From: Tritrichomonas foetus
Lineage: Eukaryota; Parabasalia; Tritrichomonadida; Tritrichomonadidae
Reading direction: 5' to 3'
Length of the DNA stretch: 64,000 nt
Assembly (NCBI GenBank): GCA_001839685.1
Contig: MLAK01000575.1
Location: forward strand, 1 to 64,000
Part shown: piece by piece, positions 19,501 to 29,451 of the stretch
How positions within the stretch are numbered: the stretch's first letter is position 1
Layout: each line of letters starts with the position of its first letter
Program-made: the position numbers and the translations under genes
Notes under the pieces: model-generated
Database searches by the model: none
Told to the model about the DNA's origin: nothing
What the model saw: the letters and a program-made list of their open reading frames with translations, nothing else

Positions 19501-22500
19501 GAAGTGGTGTTGGAAGAGATGAAGGTGTTGCAAGTGGTGTTTCTGGTTGTGCTGATTCTGTTGCATTTGAAGATTCGGATGGAGTTTGAACTGGGGATTC
19601 TGATGCAGTTAGTGAATCAGTTGTGAATGATATTGATTCAAAAAATGAATCATAAAACTCTGATTGTGCTGAAAATGATTCTGAAAAATCGATAGATGAA
19701 TATGTTTTTGAAATATCATTATCTGATTCTTCTTCTTTTTCATTGGAATTATTCTTCTTTGGTATCTTCTTGAGATTAAAAATAAATGGAAGATTTTCTT
19801 GAATATTCTTATTTCCTGTGTTAAAAGGGAAAAGATTATCATAAATAGATTCTAATTTGATTTCTTCTGATTTTCGAATTCTTAAAGCTTCTTCGTTTAA
19901 TCTAAATATTTGTTGATTTTTAGAACAAATTTCTTGATGTTGTGAAAGAATTTCTGAGATTTCGTTTGAATCAATAATACCTTCTAGTTCATATTGATGT
20001 TCACTAATTGATTTACTTGTTTCATTATCCGCTAAAAAATTGACAATAAGACCAATACCTCCTCCTGTAACATCAGAATGTGTACTAAAATAATGATTAT
20101 TTGAAAAATTAAAATCTTCAAATGTAATAGATGTAGTTGAAATATTCATAATGTTAATCAAAAATATTGGTAAAGATGATTTTTCATGTTCTTCACCTTT
20201 ATTATCATAATTTCTAGTTTTAGAAATATTCATTTTAGTTTTTCCATTTGGATTACTTGGTAAACAATTGGAAAATGTATTATTTTTCATTTCAATATTA
20301 TTAAAAATATAAAGTTCGCATGCTGTTCCTGAAATAAAATCAAAAATACAATTTTCAAGTTGAAGAACATCATTTTTATGATAATTTATATCGGCATCAT
20401 ATTCAAGTGGTTGATAAATAATTCCAAATTCCGATTCTTTAATAGTAGAATTAATTAAAATAACATCTGAAACATGTGGAATTAAAATACCTCCACTAGC
20501 TTTTAAGTTACTATTGATAAATGTAAATTTATTAGAATTACTAATTATTGAATAATTAAATGTACAACAATTATTTAATGTAACATTTGATAAAAATAAA
20601 TTAGAATTAGAACTAATGATATAACCTTTCGGTGAAAATTCACAATTTTCATTATCAAAACAGCAATTAGTAATTTCGACTTTCAATGCATTTTCTATAA
20701 TAAGTGTTCCTCCACCTTCAATAGCATTATTACTATCAAAATAGCATTGATTAAAAAGAACATTTTGTGTCGTATCAACATATAAAATTCCATATTCTTT
20801 GTTATTATTATTAATAAATTGACATTTTTCAAATTTGAAATTTGGATTTCTAAATTGAGAAATGAAACAATTAGTATTCATAATAAATTGACAATTATTA
20901 AAGGTATAATCTGCATTTGTAATAACTTGACCTTTGATTAAGATTTGAAACATGCAATGTCCATCAATATTATTATCTTCAAAAGTCATATTATTAAATG
21001 TAAGAGGAACAAAATAAACAGATGTATCAATATCTAAATCAATATCAATTGCAAATATATCAATAGCATTATGATGACGATAAAATTTATTCCCATTAAT
21101 TGATGGATTAATATTAATTTTTAAATAACAACATGATCCTTTATCTGATGCTTTACATTCTTCAAAAATATTTTCTGAAATTACAATTAAATTTGTAGTT
21201 TGATATTGATATCCTGGATAATAAATGGCTCCTCCAAATGACTTACTTTCATCGGCTTTACAACGTATAAATTTACATCGGCGAATATCAATACTTGGTG
21301 CATAACTAAAAACGATTCCATGTGTACTTTCCTCAATAGAATCAAAAACAAATGTTGTATCATAAATTGAACTATCTGAAACCGCATTAATAACACTTCC
21401 ATATTTACCACAATTATGAAAATTACAATTCTTTAAAACACATGGACTCATAGCTGTGAAAAAGATAGCAGACCCTAATTCTGGATTATTCATATAACAA
21501 TTAGTAAAATTACAATTAATAATTGTAATATTAGATACAACTCGACAATTAGAATAAATTGCTCCTCCTGAACCACTTGCTGAATTATTAAGAAAAGTAC
21601 AATTATTTATAGTCGATGAAAGTGTTGTTCTGAAATAAATGGCACCTCCATTTTTTTGACCATAATTTCCTATAAATGAACAGTGAGAAAAAATGGCACT
21701 AGTTGGTGCTACTGAGTGACTAAAGCCAACACCAAATGCACCACCATTGACACCTGTATTATTAGAAAAGTTACAATCAGAAAAAGAGACATAAGTATAA
21801 TATGTATTATCATCTTTCTTTAAATTACTGATCCAGATACCTGAACCACCACCATCATTTGCTGTATTCTTATTTCCGATAAATTTACAAGAATTAATAT
21901 CAACACTATCAAATATTATATTTGCATCATATATAATAGCAAATATATAATTTCCATGATTTTTTTCAAATGTTAAATTGCTCAATGATGGTATAATAAT
22001 AAATGGTTTTAATTTAAATGCTTGTGAATTTGGTGAGAAGCAAGAATAAAAATAACAGTCTTTTAAGGTGATACTTTCATCACTTGTTGATGATTGTTCA
22101 TAGGAAAAAGCACCACCGTCATTTCTACTGTTACATTTCATAAAAATACATTCAGAAACTATTAAATGAGTATCACCATCGACTTGAAAAGCTTTTGTTG
22201 TTTTTTCATTTGAAGAACATTTAAACTGACAATTGTTAAATGAAACTGTTTTGAATTGAGGATATATAAGAGGGTGGCTATTTTGAGATATGCAATCAAT
22301 AAAAGTAAGATTGGAAAAGGCAATTGATTGTAAGTGTGAATTATTTCCACAACAATAACAAAATGGTTCTGCATTGGATACACATTTTTCAAAATAACAA
22401 TCTTTAATTTCAAACTGTAAAGCCTGATCAGTTTCAGATTTGAAATAAATCACTCCACATTTCGAAGCTTGTGATGCTATAAAACGATTATTTATGCATG

Positions 22501-25060
22501 TGAAAAAAGAGCCCATAGTAGCATAGATTGTTCCACCAGAAAAACCATTTCCAGGACATTTATTATTTTCGAAAATGCAATTGGAAACAGAGAGAGAACC
22601 TGATGTGTTGAAATATATTGCACCACCATTCTGATTTGATAAGTTATCAGTAATTGTGCAATTATCTAAAAATAATGAATGTTTTCGTAAAGTGACTGAG
22701 GTTCCAAATTCAAGTGCTCCACCATTCTGTGAATGGCTACATTTAACTATACTACAATTATTGAATTCTAATGTTAATCCATATATAGTTTTATTAATTT
22801 CACAACTGAACCAAATTCCTGTTCCACCGCAATAAGCATGTTTATGTTGAAGATTTTTGAAAGTACAATTGTTAAAAATGAGTGGTGTTGTAACTGGATG
22901 ATAATTTTGAATGATACTTATAACATAATCACCTGTATTTTGATTGCAATCTTCAATAGTAACATTATCAAATATGATTTGTGCATCATATGGAGTAAAT
23001 TCAATAACTGCATTATTTCCAGATGCATGAGAAATCTTTGTATTAGAGATTTGTATTTCTTCAAAATTTTCTTTGGTGAAAGATGATTGACTAGGCGTGT
23101 AATTGATCGCACCTCGCTTACCACTCGCCCTTGGTGATGATCCATTAATAATAAATGTGTCAATGATTAATTTACAAAGACAATCAATATAGATACCATT
23201 ACATTTTTGATTATCTGTTGAAAATAAGATACTAACATTTGTAACTTTAACTATTGAGTGTTTTAAATGCAATACACTAAATTCTGACCATCCACAGTCA
23301 ATGAAACAACTATCAGAAATTTCGATCATTTCTTTAGGAGATGAACATGCAATGGCACAACCTTGATTTTCAGGATTTTTGCCACTGCAATAACTCATAT
23401 TAAGATGATCAATAAAAATCATATTGCAATCTAGAAGAAAACCTTTTAAGTTATCATCTTTATTGATGCCTACAATAGAAACATTAGAAATTGTAAGTGT
23501 ATTAGATTTCAATGAAATCATATATCCAGAATTTTTTGTTCCGCATTTAGTTAAAAAACAATCAATTAATGTTATATTCGAATTAACACAATTAATATCA
23601 AAAACTTTAGAAACTGGATATGATCCTCTTCCACATTTTATAAATGAATTATTTTGAAAATGAATATCAAATTCAAATTCATTGTCAGGAATAACTAGAA
23701 CTTGATTTGCTGATTTATGATCATTAAAATGAACAATACAATTTTCAAAACAAAAACGGTCTTTCGGAAAAACTTTAATAATATAATCTGATGTTCCACA
23801 TTCTTCAAAAATACAAAAATTAATACTAAGTTCACCTGTATTACCAACAAATTCAATTGATTTAAAACAATTTTCAAATTTGGAATCAGTAATAGAATAT
23901 ATTGTTCCTTCTTTTTCACCATATAATATTGGATATAAATTTTGTTTCATTGTAAAGAAAATTGTTGTATCAGACATAATAAAATGATTTGAATTAATAA
24001 AAATTAAATTTTGATTCGATTTACAATCTATAAAACTACATCCTTCGATTTTAATAAAATCAACATTGATATTTTCTGAATCATTTTCAATATTATTATC
24101 TTCATTATTATTAGTATTAGTATTGCTGCTGTTGTTGTTCTTTCTTTTGGTATTAATAATAGATTGTTCAATAATTGATGTTGATCCTTCAAAGTTAGAA
24201 TTAATAATGGTTAAATTGCCTTCTTTTGAAAGAAAATCAATAATTGTAGTGGTAAAATTGATGAATGTGCATGTTTCAATTTCAAGAGATGAGTCTCCTT
24301 CAAGAAGAAAAATACTTATTCCTTGATTTCCTTGAAATTCACAATTTTTAAATAAAATTAATTGTTTTGCTTGTGTTTCTTTTGTTTCGGAAATTTGGTT
24401 TGTTGATCTAATAGAATGAATGAATCGAAGAAAATATTTCTCGTCTTCTGTCTGGAGTGTTTTAAGTTCATTATCTGTTTGAATTGTGTCAATTGTGTTA
24501 ATAATTTCATTTGTATATTCAAACTTTGAATATTCAATATTTAAAAAATCACTTGAATGAAAAATAACAGTATTTTCAAAAGTGGTTTCATTGGTTTCTC
24601 CCGAAGATGTTGTAGGTGCTAAATTAGAATAACAATTAACAAAGTCACAATGTGAAATATTAAGTTGATGATGATTTTCTCCAAAAAAGAGAAAATTTCC
24701 GCTTTCTGAAAGAAAATTTGAGTTTCTGAATTGGGATTTTATGATTTCTTGATCTCCTGTTAATGAAAGAATACATCCTTCAAATCTTGTGAATTCCATC
24801 AAAAAATGTGAATGCAAAATCGAAATAAGTGACGAAACTTTTAAATTGTTAAAAGTGCAATTGCTAATAACAACTGATAATTCTGAATTAGTACAACTAA
24901 TGCCTTGAAAAGTCCCTGGAAAAGTTTTTCCTATAATCGATAAATTTTCATCTTGACAAGAAAGCTCATTTTCACCTTCAAGCAATAAAGGTAAATTTTC
25001 GTCCTGTTTCGTGGTTTTTGATCGAGGTTTAGAAAAAAGGAAAAAGAAAAAGATTAACAT
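16505..25060 (-). CDS. Giant Pmp-like beta-helix surface protein (2851 aa)
   Basis: A type I membrane protein. It has a short hydrophobic N-terminus (MLIFFFFLFSKPRSK), a very long right-handed beta-helix ectodomain, one membrane helix (SLAVGVSIAFAIVIIILFVV, about 2760-2782), an RRKKE stop-transfer and a ~60-residue tail with an NPLF (NPxF) motif. The ectodomain repeats F.NC.F..N and GGAIY/GGGLY motifs every 20-30 residues, as in the Pmp families of chlamydiae and T. vaginalis, where such proteins are surface adhesin candidates. A Ser/Thr/Pro-rich spacer near residues 1790-1850 and a 7-residue MYNPDSS repeat before the membrane helix interrupt the helix. The region ~1520-2000 is related to ~2190-2560. 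A perfect Inr lies just upstream. Confidence 0.88.
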   Translation of the reverse strand: MLIFFFFLFSKPRSKTTKQDENLPLLLEGENELSCQDENLSIIGKTFPGTFQGISCTNSELSVVISNCTFNNLKVSSLISILHSHFLMEFTRFEGCILSLTGDQEIIKSQFRNSNFLSESGNFLFFGENHHQLNISHCDFVNCYSNLAPTTSSGETNETTFENTVIFHSSDFLNIEYSKFEYTNEIINTIDTIQTDNELKTLQTEDEKYFLRFIHSIRSTNQISETKETQAKQLILFKNCEFQGNQGISIFLLEGDSSLEIETCTFINFTTTIIDFLSKEGNLTIINSNFEGSTSIIEQSIINTKRKNNNSSNTNTNNNEDNNIENDSENINVDFIKIEGCSFIDCKSNQNLIFINSNHFIMSDTTIFFTMKQNLYPILYGEKEGTIYSITDSKFENCFKSIEFVGNTGELSINFCIFEECGTSDYIIKVFPKDRFCFENCIVHFNDHKSANQVLVIPDNEFEFDIHFQNNSFIKCGRGSYPVSKVFDINCVNSNITLIDCFLTKCGTKNSGYMISLKSNTLTISNVSIVGINKDDNLKGFLLDCNMIFIDHLNMSYCSGKNPENQGCAIACSSPKEMIEISDSCFIDCGWSEFSVLHLKHSIVKVTNVSILFSTDNQKCNGIYIDCLCKLIIDTFIINGSSPRASGKRGAINYTPSQSSFTKENFEEIQISNTKISHASGNNAVIEFTPYDAQIIFDNVTIEDCNQNTGDYVISIIQNYHPVTTPLIFNNCTFKNLQHKHAYCGGTGIWFSCEINKTIYGLTLEFNNCSIVKCSHSQNGGALEFGTSVTLRKHSLFLDNCTITDNLSNQNGGAIYFNTSGSLSVSNCIFENNKCPGNGFSGGTIYATMGSFFTCINNRFIASQASKCGVIYFKSETDQALQFEIKDCYFEKCVSNAEPFCYCCGNNSHLQSIAFSNLTFIDCISQNSHPLIYPQFKTVSFNNCQFKCSSNEKTTKAFQVDGDTHLIVSECIFMKCNSRNDGGAFSYEQSSTSDESITLKDCYFYSCFSPNSQAFKLKPFIIIPSLSNLTFEKNHGNYIFAIIYDANIIFDSVDINSCKFIGNKNTANDGGGSGIWISNLKKDDNTYYTYVSFSDCNFSNNTGVNGGAFGVGFSHSVAPTSAIFSHCSFIGNYGQKNGGAIYFRTTLSSTINNCTFLNNSASGSGGAIYSNCRVVSNITIINCNFTNCYMNNPELGSAIFFTAMSPCVLKNCNFHNCGKYGSVINAVSDSSIYDTTFVFDSIEESTHGIVFSYAPSIDIRRCKFIRCKADESKSFGGAIYYPGYQYQTTNLIVISENIFEECKASDKGSCCYLKININPSINGNKFYRHHNAIDIFAIDIDLDIDTSVYFVPLTFNNMTFEDNNIDGHCMFQILIKGQVITNADYTFNNCQFIMNTNCFISQFRNPNFKFEKCQFINNNNKEYGILYVDTTQNVLFNQCYFDSNNAIEGGGTLIIENALKVEITNCCFDNENCEFSPKGYIISSNSNLFLSNVTLNNCCTFNYSIISNSNKFTFINSNLKASGGILIPHVSDVILINSTIKESEFGIIYQPLEYDADINYHKNDVLQLENCIFDFISGTACELYIFNNIEMKNNTFSNCLPSNPNGKTKMNISKTRNYDNKGEEHEKSSLPIFLINIMNISTTSITFEDFNFSNNHYFSTHSDVTGGGIGLIVNFLADNETSKSISEHQYELEGIIDSNEISEILSQHQEICSKNQQIFRLNEEALRIRKSEEIKLESIYDNLFPFNTGNKNIQENLPFIFNLKKIPKKNNSNEKEEESDNDISKTYSSIDFSESFSAQSEFYDSFFESISFTTDSLTASESPVQTPSESSNATESAQPETPLATPSSLPTPLPVPDCRKFDFLNCYFYKNKANINGGAYSIQRNDTIVSFINCIFIQNECEEGNGGAIWIHTMFEVFLKSCLFDSNISPNHGSAAFIEQRHLFMIHDCTFNNNSGKSTLYIQTLELTEEDYQYHLSFNCNITDCIFTNNYNGSSLYLISQFKTVLYNCQFGNNSIENHLIENNSCLKMEITEECIISECEFSKNAGNIISINIDHQLIMNDCEFHSNNFHSNLQNMIFIHMTNESSLLSIENCTFTNNIIENIIDNSNNLNNIEDNNSEEGNILKIIGKSDLKMYKCNFHNCISHSKKNIFYIEIPEIVTFFNCNFLNDEEYQNKLRYSIKCQTKTIIFDEGKFSNSGGLLLPYSMSKIVFTNLEFLSCSNGIIYSPKFQQKECDITIEKCLFKKISESAISLFITKDLILHNISLIECRRFISTQIDPSFSISSSEEFHEEIITTNLLFKEENEKNEEEKFNAILFEEQNIEYFEEIPIKSFLEFNVQERKKIKISFTNSIFTNNYYISSIFDQENSQEESIHRGSGIGLIINYETISNNTEELQEKIIPSTLPEKEEEEETQKQIQSLFSSFFVNKVEDKTHKYRKIKDIGKNGEIEFRECSFISNTAASGGGGCLSFNLNEVSFSFNKCQFSFNQCLKGHGGAIEINSTEEIIINECLFRENEADLNGGGLYIQTKSYLTIHECNFFNNSAKNEYCSFSIISEGQFQLTKCNITKIYSANKQILINNEGSQTFHIFNNMFTHIQPSTPQIYLFGIQNSEFQFSNNQFNYFYNIKQIQRHIVYQLEGKLTFTEDCFDTNEPINDDMNNSTHKNSKCQYPEELEEILEEILPEATPSQTFDSNMYNTDSSMYNPDSSMYNPDSDYDSEMIHTSDDKTSTFSDITPEEEQKKKTISLAVGVSIAFAIVIIILFVVIIIISRRKKEISSDHEKDMCSFEIEISSTFENETNNTILSKYTKSWNSMQSTAATQENPLFTDTFMDPHSNSDCFEESIYGNGLV
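16916..16984 (-). repeat. 21-bp coding repeat (MYNPDSS) in Pmp-like gene
   Basis: Three tandem copies encode MYNTDSS, MYNPDSS and MYNPDSD, in the juxtamembrane stalk of the surface protein. Confidence 0.85.
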
Positions 25061-25062
25061 GG

Positions 25063-25068
25063 AAATGA
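25063..25068 (-). promoter_or_regulatory. Inr-type element TCATTT
   Basis: Reads TCATTTCC then ATG on the minus strand, matching TCAYTW 2 nt from the start codon. Known trichomonad Inr elements lie very close to the ATG. Confidence 0.5.
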
Positions 25069-25254
25069 TTTTGAACTTTTTCTGAGAAATATTTTTTCAA
25101 TAAAAAATCAACAAATCTAATCAAAATTATGACAAATTATTCACAATTTTGGGAAACAAAGAAAAATTTTGGGATATAAAGAAAAATTTTGTGAATGTTA
25201 GCAATAGAAAATACAAAAGGATTGTATAAATTGAGTAGTTTCAATATAGAAACT

Positions 25255-25485
25255 AGATTTTAAAAAAAATTTATCATTTGTTCTCAATTTTTGAAATAAA
25301 AATATTATATCTTCAGAATTTCTTCATATCAATATATTTATAATATCTTCTCATATTATATATATTATCCAAATTCTCCCAATAAAATATATGNTTTATA
25401 TCTTCATTATCAATTATTCATATTAAACATTAAATTATATTTCCCCAATTTATCTACAGACCCCAAACTTTTGGTTTGTATACCT
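25255..25485 (+). repeat. Dispersed repeat, copy A
   Basis: The reverse complement of this segment matches 30430-30650 over about 220 bases with few mismatches. Shared stretches include TGTAGATAAATTG, GGGAGAATTTGGAT, GAGAAGATATTATAAATATA and AAATTGAGAACAAA. It has no open reading frame and one ambiguous base at 25394. It lies upstream of the Pmp-like gene. Confidence 0.85.
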
Positions 25486-25762
25486 TTTTTAAAATCTAAA
25501 CTTACGAACATTGATTAGAAATATTTGAATAAAATTGAAAATAGCAAAATTTCTACAAATATCACTAATGAAACGGCTTCATCTCGTTGAAAGTTTAGCA
25601 GAAATCAGTTTCTCGTGAATGTTTAAGATGTAAATAACTTGCTTTTCGACAACTGCGAAAAATCGAAATTTTTGGTCATTGTCCCTCTCACAAACATAAT
25701 TTCCAGTAAATTTCGCCTACTTTCGTAAATCTAGAATTGTTCTTTTTAACGAACAATTTCAA
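25486..25762. other. Intergenic, AT-rich
   Basis: Flank of the dispersed repeat. No gene is recognised. Confidence 0.4.
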
Positions 25763-26122
25763 TTGCATTCTGACGTTTTTCTGTGTTTTAAGGTGAAAAT
25801 TCCATGTTCAAAAAAAAAATTGCAAAATTCCAAAAGATTTTACAAGCCAGGAAATTCTAAAAATTCCAAAAAGTTTTATTTGATGATGAAACCTGGTGAA
25901 ACATTCAATAATAAAATTTCAGATTCAAAAATGCCAGAGGATGAAGAAAAAACAACGTGCAATATATTTTTTTCTAATTGTGAAGATATTGATAACTTCA
26001 TTTTCTCCGAAATTCGTTTTTTGGGCCCATCAATTATCAAAAAAAAATTCATTGGATCAAATTCACACCAAATATTCGGGGAATATTTTTCTTTCATAGA
26101 TCAATCTTGTACTGAGGTTTGA
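25763..26122 (+). CDS. Hypothetical 119-residue ORF
   Basis: Lys/Ser/Phe-rich, with no family recognised. The second half (MPEDEEKTTCNIFFSNCEDI) has mixed composition, but the opposite strand is open over the same bases too, so coding is doubtful. It sits alone between the dispersed repeat and the glycosyltransferase. Confidence 0.2.
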   Translation: MHSDVFLCFKVKIPCSKKKLQNSKRFYKPGNSKNSKKFYLMMKPGETFNNKISDSKMPEDEEKTTCNIFFSNCEDIDNFIFSEIRFLGPSIIKKKFIGSNSHQIFGEYFSFIDQSCTEV

Positions 26123-26581
26123 TAAAGAAGCTTTCAAGTTCTCTTAGAGTTCTTTTCCATGTAGTCAAAAAGTGATGAATGACCTTGTCAATTTGAAATA
26201 ACTCACTTTACAATATTGAAAAAGTTTATTATTATCAGTTTTTTCAAAGAAAAATAGAATTCTCAATCTATTCCTTTATTCGTCTTTTTCTAATTGAGCT
26301 TAAGACTTATAATGTATTCTACTTATCAAAACACATAAAATACAATTTTAAAAATAATTTCCTCTATATTATTGAATTTGGAAATATATAGAAGCCCAAT
26401 TTAGCCAAGTTTTTTCAACTAAGATTTAACGAGGTCACTTCATCACAATCATTATGTATTATAGATCATTTCCATATAGAAGGCCCTCTCTTGAATTTTC
26501 ATGCAAGAAAAAAAACGTGAAAATAAATAATCTAATATTCAAGTTTAACATACAACAAATCATATTTTCCGAAAATATTAA
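26123..26581. other. Intergenic, AT-rich
   Basis: 3' flank of the minus-strand glycosyltransferase. Nothing recognised. Confidence 0.45.
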
Positions 26582-27835
26582 CTAGCAGTGGTAGTAAGGA
26601 GTAAAGTCAAAAATTGGTGAACATTTCTGACTAATAGAGTTACAATATTCTTTATCTAAGTGCACTAAATGAAATAGTAACACATAATTTCCTTTATATT
26701 TAAAATTGGGAAATTGTTGGCCTTTTTCATATTGTCTTCCCGTCAACAAAAACAATTCATTATTTAAACCATCATTTAACACAGTTATAGAGTTATTTTT
26801 CTTTAAATAGGTATTAATAGCGTATATATTAACGTTTGTTTCTTCAAGTTTCTCATTTAATTCTTCTAATCGATCCCATTGTGAATGAGTTATATCATTT
26901 AAAAGATCAAACACATTAAAAAAATGACTGACAGCCAAATGATAAGTTGTCAGAAAAACACCACTATTATAATAACTTTCTTTTCGTCTAAATGAATGAA
27001 AACTGACATCTTTTCTAATTTCTGTTAGCATTTTAAGAATTTCAATTTCTGTTTCTTCTTCATACCAGTGACTAGTTTGAATTCCGTTATTTTCATATTC
27101 TGGTGATGATATAAATGTTTCATTATTGGGGAAAACTGCTAAGAAAGGGTTTCCTTGAAAAATAACATCAGATAAATCAGTTACAAGAACGCGATCAAAA
27201 AATGGATGTGTTTGTAAAAACAATAACGATGCTGCATACTTCACATAATTCAGTACAAAATAGCGGCAGTTATTATTTTTTGGTATATTCCCAATATTTA
27301 TTATGTGAACGCCACAATCTTTCATAAAAGAACCAGTTTTTAAATATATTGTTTCTCCGGTTTCATCATCGACGAATATAACAATTTGGGCTTTACTTCC
27401 AGTTGACCTTAGTGTTTGAATATATGGAACAACTCCAGAAATATTTCCCATCAAAAATGAAAGACTTATATCATATGAATCATCTCTTTTGGGTGCATTT
27501 GGATTTGATTGAATTTGGTATTTACATAATGGGCATTTAGGGAAGTTGTGTTGAAATTCAAATTTGTAATTTTCTATTTGTTGAAAATTAATCCATTTGA
27601 AAACTTTTCTGAATTTGTCATTTCTGATGAAATCTGGAAGTTTTTTGGTTTTATTAAACGATTTTGATGTGAAATCGAATGTGTTCAGACCTACTTTATC
27701 ATATTTATTCTCGTGATCGAAGTATGTGTAAAGCTTTATAAAAAGCGGGAATATGAAAACTACAAGAATGGCTAAAATAAATTGACGTGGTTTTGCTTTG
27801 ATTGCCGTCCAGATTAGCTGGAAATATTTATGCAT
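26582..27835 (-). CDS. Type II membrane GT-A glycosyltransferase
   Basis: A 417-residue protein with a short cytosolic N-terminus, a signal anchor (about 19-36) and a lumenal GT-A-like domain. Key motifs are a CPLCKYQ Cys pair (~101), SLSFLMGNISGVVPYIQTLR (~124), AQIVIFVDDE (~149), and RVLVTDLSDVIFQGNPF (~215) whose DLSD supplies the metal-binding acidic pair. NSGVFLTTYH follows. The layout matches a trichomonad family of nucleotide-sugar transferases likely in the Golgi. Donor and acceptor cannot be read from sequence. The C-terminus ends in YHC. A perfect Inr (TCATTA) lies 9 nt upstream of the ATG. Confidence 0.75.
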   Translation of the reverse strand: MHKYFQLIWTAIKAKPRQFILAILVVFIFPLFIKLYTYFDHENKYDKVGLNTFDFTSKSFNKTKKLPDFIRNDKFRKVFKWINFQQIENYKFEFQHNFPKCPLCKYQIQSNPNAPKRDDSYDISLSFLMGNISGVVPYIQTLRSTGSKAQIVIFVDDETGETIYLKTGSFMKDCGVHIINIGNIPKNNNCRYFVLNYVKYAASLLFLQTHPFFDRVLVTDLSDVIFQGNPFLAVFPNNETFISSPEYENNGIQTSHWYEEETEIEILKMLTEIRKDVSFHSFRRKESYYNSGVFLTTYHLAVSHFFNVFDLLNDITHSQWDRLEELNEKLEETNVNIYAINTYLKKNNSITVLNDGLNNELFLLTGRQYEKGQQFPNFKYKGNYVLLFHLVHLDKEYCNSISQKCSPIFDFTPYYHC

Positions 27836-28595
27836 ATTGAAGAATAATGAAACTTTTTCTATGATTGTTTGGACACATACTATTGAAATTTTCGAAAGTA
27901 TTTAATTTTGAATTACCTCTCAAAAATTCCTCTTTCTGAAAGAAAGAGCGTGGATGACATGATAAAAATGAAATCGAAAGCTTTCAAAAAATGTGGGTCA
28001 AGCTATAAGGTGCTAGAATATGATTATATGAGAAAAAGCTAATTTAAAAAAATATTTTTCTCAATTAAAAGAGAATTTTGGACATACAGCATAATTGAAC
28101 AACATAAAACTCTGAGGAATGTTTTATTTCATTAAAATATCATACTCAAAGAAAATAAATTATTTATGGTGAGGAGACATCAAAATGATGTATACATATT
28201 TAAATTATATGAGATATTGTAGAAGAAAAAATATGTTTTGTATTACTTCTTAAAGGAAATATTTATAATAGATCAATTATTATAAATCGATGTAAATCGG
28301 ACAATTTGAAAAATGAATATAGTAAAGAAATCTTACTGTATCGGTGGGGAATAAGAGAAAGTGATTGAATCCATATCTTATGTTGATACCCTATGTGGAA
28401 TACCAGAAAAAACTCGTGCTGATTCGGAAAGACAACATTTGAAAATTGTAAACGGAAATTATCTAACAAAGATCATAATTTTTGCAGTCAAATTTTCTGA
28501 AAGCAACATCAAAATGAAATTCAAATTTGATGTCTTTTTTCACAAGAAAAAATAAAAAACCGAAATCATATTCTTCTAAGACCGAGAATTGATCA
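27836..28595. other. Intergenic between divergent genes
   Basis: Upstream region shared by the glycosyltransferase (-) and the homeodomain gene (+). Two short overlapping open frames around 28263-28555 look random. No repeat is seen. Confidence 0.45.
27845..27850 (-). promoter_or_regulatory. Inr-type element TCATTA
   Basis: Reads TTTCATTATTC on the minus strand, 9 nt before the glycosyltransferase ATG; matches TCAYTW. Confidence 0.5.
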
Positions 28596-29357
28596 ATGGA
28601 ACTTCACGAAACCTTTAATATGGTTTTAGCAGGCCCCTTCGAAAATCATTCAGTTTCACAAGAATTATCTAATGATAGCAATAATTCAAACAGCATTGAC
28701 TTTTCAGATTCCATTGATCAAGGATACAAATTATATAGTCCACTTTCAACGCCGCAAAATCAATCATTTATCGAAGATGGATTCAAATGTGCTGAAATTA
28801 CTTCATCTCCAAAAGAATGCATTATAACTCAACAGGAAAAATTTTCTCTAGTGGACAATCTCCAAACTGAATCAAGTCTCCTTGATGTAGCTCTAGATAT
28901 ATTCTCCCCTGATAATACGAGATCCATATTATCAGAGATTGATGAATTAACAAACGTTCAATCTATTATAAATACAGAGAATCATCCAGCTCACTCAAAT
29001 AATGGCCAGGTTCACAATGATCATCTTGAAGAACCAAACTATGTTCAAATATTTGGAAAATTTCTTGAAAATACTCGGAAAGATAAACATATGTATCACG
29101 GAATTACAATTGAAGCCAGAGATGAAATGTGTAAATGGCTATATCGTAATATAGAAAATCCCTATCCATCAAGAATTATGAAAGAATACTTTTGCACTAA
29201 ATATGACATGCCAATGAGCAAAGTTCAAAATTTCTTCATGAACGCACGAAAAAGGATTTTGAAGAGACATCCAAAGAAAAACTTCGCAAAATTGTTGTCA
29301 CAATTTTGTGTAATAATAGATGGAAAAGTCTGTCCTATTCTGATAAAAAAGTCATAA
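28596..29357 (+). CDS. TALE-type (KN) homeodomain protein
   Basis: A 253-residue protein with an acidic, Ser/Asn-rich N-terminus and a C-terminal homeodomain of the KN/TALE class (~169-224). Helix 1 contains EMCKWLYRNIENPYPS, with the TALE-style loop extension carrying NPYPS. Helix 3 is SKVQNFFMNARKRILKR. The DNA-contacting Asn51 and Arg53 equivalents (N216, R218) are kept. The nearly invariant Trp48 is Phe (F213), giving FFMNAR instead of WFINAR. This predicts a sequence-specific nuclear DNA-binding protein. ATG context is GATCAATGG. Homeodomains are rare in excavate parasites, so its role is open. Confidence 0.8.
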   Translation: MELHETFNMVLAGPFENHSVSQELSNDSNNSNSIDFSDSIDQGYKLYSPLSTPQNQSFIEDGFKCAEITSSPKECIITQQEKFSLVDNLQTESSLLDVALDIFSPDNTRSILSEIDELTNVQSIINTENHPAHSNNGQVHNDHLEEPNYVQIFGKFLENTRKDKHMYHGITIEARDEMCKWLYRNIENPYPSRIMKEYFCTKYDMPMSKVQNFFMNARKRILKRHPKKNFAKLLSQFCVIIDGKVCPILIKKS

Positions 29358-29451
29358 ATGATGAATTGTTATCTAGAAATAAATGTTTTCATTTTTACTA
29401 CTAAAAAAAATCAAACAAAAAAACTCTTTTCAATCTAAAAAGCTATTTGAC

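Noticed and set aside
28263..28555. Two overlapping short frames on opposite strands
   Set aside because: Both are short, AT-driven and mutually overlapping; no motif.
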